NCBI GenBank assembly: GCA_035544875.1
Contig: DASZZP010000100.1
Span: 1 to 64,000, forward strand
Direction: 5' to 3'
DNA length: 64,000 nt
DNA from: JASLEW01 sp035544875
Lineage (GTDB): Bacteria; Acidobacteriota; Thermoanaerobaculia; Multivoradales; UBA5704
The position numbers were made by a program, and so were the translations under genes. A model generated the notes under the pieces. It saw only the letters and a program-made list of their open reading frames with translations, ran no database searches and was not told the origin of the DNA. Below are positions 57,615 to 64,000 of the stretch, in pieces. Position 1 is the first letter of the stretch. Each line of letters begins with the position of its first letter.

Positions 57615-58766
57615 TCAGACCCTCCGCAGCGCGTCGACGATGCGCAGCCGCATGGCCCGCACCCCCGGCAGCAGGCCGGTGATGGCGCCGAGCAGCAAGG
57701 CCAGCAGGACGCCGACGATCAAATCCTGCTGCGCGATGAAGAAGACCCCCAGGTAACCGTGGGTCGGATCGCCGCGCAGGGTGAAGAGCCAGGCGAGGGT
57801 CAGGCCGATGCCGCCGGCGATCAGCGCCAGGCAGCACGACTCCAGCAGCACCAGGCCCAAGATCAGGCGGTCGTTGAACCCCAGCGTCTTGAGCACCGCC
57901 AGCTCGCCGGTGCGCTCGCGCACCGACTGCGCCATGGTGTTGCCGGCCACCAGCAGGATGGTGAAGAAGACCGCCGTGACGATGTAGGTGATGATCGACC
58001 CAACGTCGCCGATCTGCTTGGCGAAAGCCTCGGCGAACGCCTTCTCGGTCGCCGTCTTGGTCTCGAACGGCGAGTTGGCGAACAGCGCGTCGACCCGGGC
58101 GGCGATCTGGGCGGCGTGCTGCGGGTCGGCGATCTTGATGACGTACCAGCCGACCATGTCCTTGCGCACCTGCGCTTCCTTGATGTAGTCGTACTGGAAG
58201 AGAAAGGCGCTGGTGTCGAAGCCCTTCTTGTTCGTGGTGTAGATGCCGTCGAGGGTGAAGTCCCAGCCCGGCGAGCCGTTGGCGTGGCGGTAGATGGTGC
58301 CGCGGATGGGGATGTGGTCGCCGATCTTCCAGCCGAAGCGCTTGGCCACGTCGGGGCCGACGATGGCGCCCGAGCGGTCCTCGAGCCAGGCCTTCTTCTG
58401 CGCCTCGGGCAGGACGATCTCAGGGTAGATGTCGAGGTAGGACTTGGGGTCGACCGCGAACTCGAAGAGGTTGTTCTTGGGATCCTGGTAGATGCCGCCG
58501 AACCAGTTGGCGAAGGTCACCTCCTGGACCCCGGGCACCGCCGCGATGCGGTCGCGGTAGGAGAGCGGCAGAGGGAGGATGAGCGACACCCGGTGAATCA
58601 CCGTCAGCCGGTCGGCGCCGGTGACGTCGACGCCGCCGCCAAAGGCGACGCGGATCGCCGAAAGGATGCCGAAGAGCACGAAGGCGACGACGATCGACAG
58701 CGCCGTGAAGATGGTCCGCGCCTTGCGCCGCATCAGGTTCTTCCACACCAGCGGCAGGAATCTCAT
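57615..58766 (-). CDS. ABC transporter permease, MacB/FtsX-like (2)
   Basis: A 383-aa permease: FLPLVWKNLMRRKARTIFT at the N-terminus, a periplasmic domain with SYLDIYPEIVLPEAQKKAWL and GPDVAKRFGWKIGDHIPI, and the signature VRERTGELAVLKTLGFNDR. It ends RIVDALRRV. The start ATG overlaps the ATPase stop as ATGA. It is the paralogous partner of the downstream permease and they probably form a heterodimer. Confidence 0.92.
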   Translation of the reverse strand: MRFLPLVWKNLMRRKARTIFTALSIVVAFVLFGILSAIRVAFGGGVDVTGADRLTVIHRVSLILPLPLSYRDRIAAVPGVQEVTFANWFGGIYQDPKNNLFEFAVDPKSYLDIYPEIVLPEAQKKAWLEDRSGAIVGPDVAKRFGWKIGDHIPIRGTIYRHANGSPGWDFTLDGIYTTNKKGFDTSAFLFQYDYIKEAQVRKDMVGWYVIKIADPQHAAQIAARVDALFANSPFETKTATEKAFAEAFAKQIGDVGSIITYIVTAVFFTILLVAGNTMAQSVRERTGELAVLKTLGFNDRLILGLVLLESCCLALIAGGIGLTLAWLFTLRGDPTHGYLGVFFIAQQDLIVGVLLALLLGAITGLLPGVRAMRLRIVDALRRV

Positions 58767-59467
58767 TCCACCGGCTCCGTTCCGAGCATGCCCTTGTCGA
58801 GGTAGAGGATGCGGCGGGCGCGGGCGGCGGCGTGCGGGTCGTGGGTGACCATGATGATGGTCTTGCCGTGCTCTTTGTTGAGCGCCTGCAGCAGCTCGAG
58901 GATCTCGTCGCCCGACTTGCGGTCGAGGTCGCCGGTCGGCTCGTCGCACAGCAGCAGCGTCGGATCGGTGACGATGGCGCGCGCGATGCCGACCCGCTGC
59001 TCCTGGCCGCCGGAGAGCTGCCGCGGATAGTGCTCGGCGCGGTCGGAGAGGCCGACCACGCCGAGCGCCGTCGCCACGTGGCTCCTGCGCTGCGACCTCG
59101 GCAGCGGGGTCAGCAGCAGCGGCAGCTCGACGTTGCGCTCGGCGGTGAGCACCGGCAGCAGGTTGTAGAACTGGAAGACGAAGCCGACATGGCGGGCCCG
59201 CCAGCGCGCCAGCTTGCCATCCGAGAGGCGGTCGATCGGCTCGCCCGCCACCTCGACCGAGCCCGAGGTCGGCCGGTCGAGGCCGCCGATCAGGTTGAGC
59301 AACGTCGTCTTGCCCGAGCCCGACGGCCCCATCAGGGCGAGGAAATCGCCCGCCGGGATGTCGAGGCTGAGCCCGCGCAGCACGTCGATGCGCTCGCTGC
59401 CGCGCTTGAAGACTTTGTGCACGTCGTGCACGCGCACCAGGCTATGGTTTTCACTCATGCGCTTCAC
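58763..59467 (-). CDS. ABC transporter ATP-binding protein, LolD/MacB-like
   Basis: A 234-aa ATPase with Walker A GPSGSGKTT, Q-loop FQFYNLLPVLTAERNVEL, signature LSGGQEQRVGIARAI (QEQR rather than the usual QQQR), Walker B LLLCDEPTGDLD and H-loop VTHDPHA. It powers the two FtsX-type permeases that follow. ATG 59467 or 59458 are both possible starts. Confidence 0.94.
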   Translation of the reverse strand: MKRMSENHSLVRVHDVHKVFKRGSERIDVLRGLSLDIPAGDFLALMGPSGSGKTTLLNLIGGLDRPTSGSVEVAGEPIDRLSDGKLARWRARHVGFVFQFYNLLPVLTAERNVELPLLLTPLPRSQRRSHVATALGVVGLSDRAEHYPRQLSGGQEQRVGIARAIVTDPTLLLCDEPTGDLDRKSGDEILELLQALNKEHGKTIIMVTHDPHAAARARRILYLDKGMLGTEPVE

Positions 59468-59586
59468 CTCCCACTTTGCAAGCTACGCCAACCGCGGCGG
59501 CCGTCTCATCTGTCAGGCCGGCCAACGGCGGTCGGCGACCGGCGGTCGGCGAACGGTGGCCGGCGGGTCGGTGGCCGGCGGGCCGG

Positions 59587-60804
59587 TCAGCGGACCACGA
59601 CCCTGCTGCCGTCGGCGAGGTCCGGCGGCCCGTCCACCACCACCTGCTCGCCGGGCGTCAGCCCAGCCATGACCACCAGCTCGTCGCCCGGCGCCTCTCC
59701 GACCTTCACCGCTCGCCGCTCGACGCGGTCGCCGCGCACCACGAACACGACCTTCTGGCTACCCTCCTGGCGCACGGCGGCGCGCGGCACCCGCGCCTGC
59801 GAGGCGCCGGCCGCCGGTTGCGCCGCCCCCTCGCCCAGGAAGGCCACTTTGATCCCCATGTCCGGCAGGATGCGGGGATCGAGGCGATCGAAGGCGAGAC
59901 GCACCTTGACCGTCGCCTTCTGCTTGTCGGCCGAGGGGACGACCGCGATCAGCGACGACGGGATCTGCCAGTCGGGATAGGCGTCGAGCACCGCCTCGGC
60001 GTGCTGCCCCGGCTTGACGCGATTGATGTAGCTCTCGTTGACGTCCACGTCGATCTCGAGCGACGTCATGTCGACCAGGGTGCAGATGCCGGTGCGAGTG
60101 AAGCCGCCGCCGGCCGAATTGGGCGAGATCATCTCGCCCGGCTGCGCGTCCTTGGTGGTGACGACGCCCGCAAAGGGGGCGCGGATGACCGTGTCGTCAA
60201 GATCGCGGCGGCGCAGGTCGACCTCGCGCTCGGCGACCGTGATCTGCTGGCGCCCGAGCGCCAGGCGGGCAGCCTGCGCGTCGGCTTCCGCGTCGGCGGC
60301 GTCGACGTCGGCCGGGCTGCTGACCCCCTGGGCCACCAGGCGGCGCTGGCGCTGGCGAGTGATCTCGGCCTGCCGCAAGCGCACCTCGGTTTCGAGCAGG
60401 CCGCGCCGGGCCTGCACCAGCTGCGACTCGGCCAGGGCCAGCCCGGCGCTCGGAGTGAGCGTGTCGAGGCGCGCCAGCACCTGTCCCTCCTTGACCGCCA
60501 TCCCTTCCTCGATCAGCACCTCGGCCACCTTGCCGGTCACCTTGGACGAGACGGTCGCCTGGCGGCGGGCCGTGACATAACCGCTGGCATTGAGCACCGC
60601 CCCCGGCACCGCCCCCGCGGCCTCGTGCACCGCCGCGGTGCGCACCAGCGCCGCACGCGGGCGCCCCAGCCACCAGAACGCGGCGAGGGCGGCCAGGACG
60701 ACGGCCAGGCTGATCAGGCCGACCCACAGCCCGACCCGGGGAGCCCGCGGCTCCTCTTTGCGTTCGATGCGCAGCGCCTCGAGCGCTCCCTTGGTGGCGG
60801 CCAT
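59587..60804 (-). CDS. HlyD/MacA-like periplasmic adaptor
   Basis: A 405-aa membrane-fusion protein with an N-terminal anchor (VGLISLAVVLAALAAFWWLG) and a lipoyl-like half GYVTARRQATVSSKVTGKVAEV. A coiled-coil hairpin spans about 110-200. The second half is DTVIRAPFAGVVTTKDAQPGEMI, followed by the beta-barrel and membrane-proximal domains. It heads the exporter operon, and no TolC gene is nearby. The 119-bp gap to the ATPase contains imperfect repeats of a GGCCGGCGGGTCGG-like unit. Confidence 0.92.
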   Translation of the reverse strand: MAATKGALEALRIERKEEPRAPRVGLWVGLISLAVVLAALAAFWWLGRPRAALVRTAAVHEAAGAVPGAVLNASGYVTARRQATVSSKVTGKVAEVLIEEGMAVKEGQVLARLDTLTPSAGLALAESQLVQARRGLLETEVRLRQAEITRQRQRRLVAQGVSSPADVDAADAEADAQAARLALGRQQITVAEREVDLRRRDLDDTVIRAPFAGVVTTKDAQPGEMISPNSAGGGFTRTGICTLVDMTSLEIDVDVNESYINRVKPGQHAEAVLDAYPDWQIPSSLIAVVPSADKQKATVKVRLAFDRLDPRILPDMGIKVAFLGEGAAQPAAGASQARVPRAAVRQEGSQKVVFVVRGDRVERRAVKVGEAPGDELVVMAGLTPGEQVVVDGPPDLADGSRVVVR

Positions 60805-60896
60805 CCTCGTTCCTGGGCTCCGTGAGTCTTCCCCTGGCGGCGGGGGCGCGCCCCGGGGCTCGTCTAGCTCGCGGTTGTTCAATGGTTCAGTGATCG

Positions 60897-61331
60897 CTAC
60901 CGATGATCGGCCAGGATCGGGCCATCGGGCTCGAAGACCGCGCAAGAAGTTTCATTCTCCCACACTTCCACCCGGGTCACCGCGAGCCGGCGGTCGCCCG
61001 CTTCGCTGGCATCGCCGGCATCGCCGGGATCGCCAGGAATCCGCCTGGCCACCTCTTCGAAGACGTAGGCGGCCAGCATCTCGGCGGTGGTATTGCGTTC
61101 GTCGAAAGGAGCGATCTCGTTGATCACCCGGTGATCGAAGGGCGCCAGGACCTCCCCGACGATCGCCTTGAGGTCGGCGAAGTCGAGCACCATCCCCAGC
61201 CGGTCGAGCTCGGCCGCGCGCAGATGGACGCGCACCCGGTAGTTGTGGCCGTGCAGGTTCTGGCAGCCCCGGGTGTGCCCGCGGATGGCGTGCGCCGCGG
61301 CGAAGGTGAAGTCTTTCGAGATCGTATGCAT
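60897..61331 (-). CDS. queD: 6-carboxytetrahydropterin synthase (QueD/PTPS family)
   Basis: Converts dihydroneopterin triphosphate to carboxytetrahydropterin in queuosine or related pathways. The 144-aa sequence shows Zn ligands His14, His27 and His29 and catalytic Cys23 in AAAHAIRGHTRGCQNLHGHNY (shown partly), GMVLDFADLK, FDHRVINEI and NTTAEMLAAYV. A short Gly/Asp-rich stretch, PGDPGDAGDASEAGD, encoded by a GCATCGCCGG-type microrepeat, interrupts the usual loop before the last strands. The other que genes are not in the window. Confidence 0.9.
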   Translation of the reverse strand: MHTISKDFTFAAAHAIRGHTRGCQNLHGHNYRVRVHLRAAELDRLGMVLDFADLKAIVGEVLAPFDHRVINEIAPFDERNTTAEMLAAYVFEEVARRIPGDPGDAGDASEAGDRRLAVTRVEVWENETSCAVFEPDGPILADHR

Positions 61332-61384
61332 CGCGACCAGGGCGATCGTAGCACTGCCGGCCGCGGCCGGGCTTAAGGAGGGCT

Positions 61385-62368
61385 TCAGGCGGCGCGCAGG
61401 TATTCGATCGTCGAGGGGAGGCCCTGGGCGAGGCCGCGCGGCTGCCAACCGAGCTCGCGGCGCGCCCGCGAGTCGTCGAAAGCCCAGTGGCGGCGGAGGC
61501 TGGCCAGCTGCGCGGGAGGGATCGGGGGCCGGCGGCCGCGCAGCCGGTAGAAAGGCACCGCCGCGGCGAGCAGCAGGCGGGCCGCGCCGAGCGGCAGCGC
61601 CAGGCGCGGCGGCCGCACCGCGGCCAGGGCGCAGACCTGGGCCACGACCTCGCGCAGCGTCGCCACCTCGCCGGCAAGCAGGTAGTCGCGGCCCGGCGGC
61701 GCCTGGCGCATGACCAGCAGGACGGCTTCGGCCACGTCTTCGAGAAAGACCCAGCTGGTCTTGCGCTCCGGCGCCACCAGCGCCGGGAGCCTCCCGCGGA
61801 TCAGCTGGCGCAGCAGGAGGTTCGAGCCGCCTCGCTTGCCGGGCGGGCCGTAGACCAGGCCGGGGTAGACGCTGTTGATCGCCAGGCCGCGGCTGGCGTA
61901 CTCGCGAATGGCGCGTTCGCCGGCGTGCTTGGTGGCGCTGTAGACCGAGGGGAAGGGCTTGCGGGGCGGCGCCGTCTCGCCGGCCGGCGAGCCGTCCTCC
62001 GGACTGCCGCCGAAGTAGGCGATCGAGGAGACGGAGAGGAAGCGGCCAACCCCGAGCTTCCAGGCGAGCGAAGCGACGTTGTCGCTGCCCTGCACGTTGG
62101 CCGCCCGCATGCGCTCGGGCGGCGCCGCCGGATCGAGCTCCGCCGCCGCGTGGATCACCCAGTCGCTGCCCGACATCCCCTCGCGCATCGAGGCCCGCTC
62201 CCCGACGTCGCCGGCGAAAGTGGCCACGCCCAGCCGCGCCAGGGTCTCCACGTTTTCGGCGCGGCTGGTGGCGCGTACCAGGGCCCGCACCTCGTGCCCC
62301 TCCTCGACCAGGCGCCGGGCCAAGACGCGGCCAATGTAGCCGGTGGCACCGGTCAAGAAGACCCTCAT
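61385..62368 (-). CDS. NAD-dependent epimerase/dehydratase (extended SDR)
   Basis: A 327-aa extended short-chain dehydrogenase. The N-terminal nucleotide motif is TGATGYIG (6-13), followed by VRALVRATSRAENVETL. Catalytic Ser is in VSSIAYFG and YxxxK in YSATKHAGE, with PGLVYGPPGKRG after it. It resembles dihydroflavonol-reductase/HpnA-like members. The substrate is unknown. TACAAT lies 6 nt before the ATG and no Shine-Dalgarno is seen, so the mRNA may be leaderless. Confidence 0.88.
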   Translation of the reverse strand: MRVFLTGATGYIGRVLARRLVEEGHEVRALVRATSRAENVETLARLGVATFAGDVGERASMREGMSGSDWVIHAAAELDPAAPPERMRAANVQGSDNVASLAWKLGVGRFLSVSSIAYFGGSPEDGSPAGETAPPRKPFPSVYSATKHAGERAIREYASRGLAINSVYPGLVYGPPGKRGGSNLLLRQLIRGRLPALVAPERKTSWVFLEDVAEAVLLVMRQAPPGRDYLLAGEVATLREVVAQVCALAAVRPPRLALPLGAARLLLAAAVPFYRLRGRRPPIPPAQLASLRRHWAFDDSRARRELGWQPRGLAQGLPSTIEYLRAA

Positions 62369-62469
62369 GAGGGGATTGTATTGGATCGGACGAGCGGGGC
62401 CCGACCGCGCCGGGGGCGATCCAGGATTTTGAACCAAAGGGAATCGGCCCGGGACTGACTATGTTGTAA

Positions 62470-62583
62470 CCAAAGGATGGGTGCTGGGAGTTGAACCCGT
62501 CCCGGAGGCACAACCTCCGCACAATCTCCTTCAGCTCCCTCTCCTCCCCCCGCATCGTCTCCCTCCACGGTGCGGGGCTTTTT
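62470..62583 (+). ncRNA. Possible small structured RNA ending in a terminator
   Basis: On the plus strand a stretch with several potential hairpins (GGGAGTTGAACCCGTCCC; GGAGG CACAA CCTCC) runs into an intrinsic terminator: CCCCGCA (62548-62554) pairs with TGCGGGG (62571-62577), followed by CTTTTT. No plus-strand gene lies upstream, since the epimerase is divergent. The terminator must therefore end a transcript that starts within this gap. A TATGTT at 62460 is a weak -10 candidate. Confidence 0.4.
62548..62583 (+). terminator. Rho-independent terminator upstream of the acyltransferase gene
   Basis: A perfect 7-bp CCCCGCA/TGCGGGG stem with a 16-nt loop is followed by CTTTTTG on the plus strand. 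It lies 100 bp before the PlsB-like gene. Confidence 0.75.
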
Positions 62584-62608
62584 GATTCTGGCCGATAATA
62601 ATCGATTG

Positions 62609-62664
62609 GGCGCGCGGGTCCTGACCTCCGGGGAATGCCGCCCGTCCATCACCGGACGTGCGGC
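62609..62664. repeat. Family A hairpin repeat before the acyltransferase gene
   Basis: This copy is in reverse orientation to the others. Its complement reads GCCGCACGTCC GGTGAT GGACGGGCGGC, an 11-bp stem with one mismatch, followed by ATTCCCCGGAGGTCAGGACC. It ends 18 bp before the GTG start of the next gene. Confidence 0.85.
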
Positions 62665-62682
62665 GCTTCGGGGAGGAGAACG

Positions 62683-64000
62683 GTGAGCGGTACGGTCAGC
62701 CTTCCAGTCTGGGTGGTGATCCTGCTGGCGCTGCTGGCAGGCTGGGCGACGCTCGACCGCCTGCTGGTCCCCAGCGTTCGCTGGTACCTCCGCCGGCGGG
62801 TCAACCGGGTGATCGACGAGCTCAACACCCGGCTGAAGATCGAGATCCAGCCCTTTCAGCGCACCCGCAGGCAGGTGCTGATCGACCGCCTGCTCTACGA
62901 CCCCAGGGTGCTCGAGGCGGCCGACGCCGAGGCGCGCGAGCAGAATCTGCCGCGCTCGGTGGTCATGGGCCGCATCGAGCGCTACGCGCGCGAGATCGTC
63001 CCGGCCTTCAACGCCTATTTCTACTTCCGCCTCGGCTACTGGATCTCGCGGCGGGTGGCGCGCCTGCTCTATCGCGTACGGCTCGGCTCCGCCGACGAGG
63101 CGGGGCTGGCCGCGGTGCCGGCGGGTTCGACCGTGGTCTTCCTGATGAACCACCGCAGCAACATGGACTACGTCCTGCTCGCCTACCTGGCGGCCGACCG
63201 CACCGCGCTCTCCTATGCGGTCGGCGAGTGGGCGCGGATCTGGCCGCTGCAGACGCTGATTCGCGCCACCGGCGCCTACTTCGTGCGCCGCAACTCGGGC
63301 GACCCCCTCTATCGCCGGGTGCTCGAGCGCTACATCCACATGGCGACCGCGGCCGGCGTGACGCAAGCGGTCTACCCCGAAGGCGGGCTGACGCGCGACG
63401 GCCGGCTGCGTCCGCCCAAGCTCGGCCTGCTCGACTACATGCTGCGCTCCTTCGACCCGCACGGCGACCGCGATCTGGTGTTCGTGCCGGTCGGCATCAA
63501 CTACGACCGGACGCTGGAGGACCGTACGCTGCTGCTCGACCTGGCGCCCGGCCAGCCGCGTCCCGGGCGGGCGCTCGCCGCCTGGCGGACCGTGCGCTTC
63601 GTCCTGCGCAATCTGAACCTGATGGCGCGCAACCGCTGGCACCGCTTCGGCTATGCCTGCGTCAACTTCGGCAGCCCGATCTCGATGCGCGAATACCTGC
63701 GGCGCGGCGCGTTCGACTTCCGCAACCTCACGAAAGAAGAGCGCTCGGCCTCTCTGGCCCGGCTCGGCGGCGAGCTGATGGCGGCGGTGGGGGCGCAGAT
63801 CCCGGTTCTGCCTGTGCCGCTCGTGGCGTCGGTCTTCGTCCGGGGCGCTGACGTCCCCTTGGAGGCCGGCGCCCCTTCCCCCGGTCCGGAGGCGGGGGGG
63901 CGGCCGCTCTCCGGTCTGGACCTCAAGGCCGAGGCCCACCGCCGGATTGCCGAGCTCGAGGCGGCCGGGGCCCGGGTCTACATTCCGCGCCGCGACCAGG
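62683..64000 (+). CDS. PlsB-like glycerol-3-phosphate acyltransferase (partial)
   Basis: Open to the right edge of the window, 439 codons seen. The start is GTG with GGGAGGAG 5 nt upstream. An N-terminal hydrophobic segment (VWVVILLALLAGWATLD) is followed by the acyltransferase motifs: block I NHRSNMDY (about 155), FVRRNSGD, and block III YPEGGLTRDGRLRPPKLGLL, and later FVPVGINYDRTLED. The order fits PlsB/GPAT, which makes lysophosphatidate in membrane lipid synthesis. The C-terminus is outside the window. Confidence 0.88.
   Translation, partial: MSGTVSLPVWVVILLALLAGWATLDRLLVPSVRWYLRRRVNRVIDELNTRLKIEIQPFQRTRRQVLIDRLLYDPRVLEAADAEAREQNLPRSVVMGRIERYAREIVPAFNAYFYFRLGYWISRRVARLLYRVRLGSADEAGLAAVPAGSTVVFLMNHRSNMDYVLLAYLAADRTALSYAVGEWARIWPLQTLIRATGAYFVRRNSGDPLYRRVLERYIHMATAAGVTQAVYPEGGLTRDGRLRPPKLGLLDYMLRSFDPHGDRDLVFVPVGINYDRTLEDRTLLLDLAPGQPRPGRALAAWRTVRFVLRNLNLMARNRWHRFGYACVNFGSPISMREYLRRGAFDFRNLTKEERSASLARLGGELMAAVGAQIPVLPVPLVASVFVRGADVPLEAGAPSPGPEAGGRPLSGLDLKAEAHRRIAELEAAGARVYIPRRDQ

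Noticed and set aside
62470..62530. A tRNA or tmRNA 3' end on the minus strand (GGGTTCAACTCCC then GCACCCA)
   Set aside because: No matching acceptor 5' strand, D arm or full anticodon arm could be folded, and the T stem pairs poorly. It is at most a tRNA-like remnant.

Overview
The window is very GC-rich, gene-dense chromosomal DNA with no phage or IS genes. The most likely source is an acidobacterium, perhaps of the Thermoanaerobaculia type. This is inferred from family resemblance: the secreted phosphoesterase carries a C-terminal domain I know mainly from that group, there is a peptidase/propeller/outer-membrane-barrel fusion, and DUF1326, DUF547 and FtsX-type ABC genes are common. A Gram-negative envelope is supported by the Omp85-like barrel, lipoproteins and a LolD/MacB-type exporter. 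A 16S tree would settle the phylum.

Layout: 1-2.8 kb, an rrn operon on the minus strand (16S, tRNA-Ile, tRNA-Ala, 5' end of 23S) with two good sigma70-type promoters and a boxA. 2.9-11.7 kb, de novo purine genes on the minus strand (purS-purQ-purL, terminator, purF, then hemF and a plus-strand membrane gene, then purM-purN). 11.7-18.4 kb, two metallo-beta-lactamase-fold hydrolases and an envelope cluster (985-aa peptidase/propeller/barrel protein, a periplasmic protein, a TPR lipoprotein). 18.9-36 kb, a plus-strand housekeeping backbone dprA-topA-trmFO-xerC-hslV-hslU-(LptM-like lipoprotein)-dapF. Its order matches the Bacillus smf-topA-trmFO-codV-clpQY block and the E. coli lptM-dapF pair. 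It is interrupted by a glycosyltransferase/DUF547/radical-SAM/DinB group and by a toxin-antitoxin pair beside a truncated gene. 36-46 kb, secreted and lipid-related genes (phosphoesterase/phospholipase C, wax-ester synthase), tyrS, DUF1326 and a degenerate ApbE. 46.3-49.5 kb, a large helicase-PLD-zinc-finger protein that is a candidate single-gene phage-defence effector. 49.5-54.8 kb, an iron-uptake operon: fur, an FTR1-DUF2318 fusion, two FtsX permeases, and an ABC ATPase fused to a DtxR-like domain. 54.9-64 kb, citrate synthase, a MacB-like exporter (HlyD, ATPase, two permeases), queD, an epimerase and a truncated PlsB-like acyltransferase.

The most unusual layer is repetitive. Four families of short dispersed elements lie between genes and in places inside genes. 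One family forms a hairpin whose arms vary with compensatory changes. It is tandem upstream of purM, lies in the rRNA spacer, is inserted in frame in topA, and supplies the N-terminal extension of PurN. A second family shows the same compensatory behaviour.

Two kinds of gene start are visible. Genes inside operons use Shine-Dalgarno sites or ATGA/GTGA overlaps. Several genes at the head of transcription units have a TANNNT hexamer only 6-9 nt before the start codon, which suggests leaderless mRNAs.
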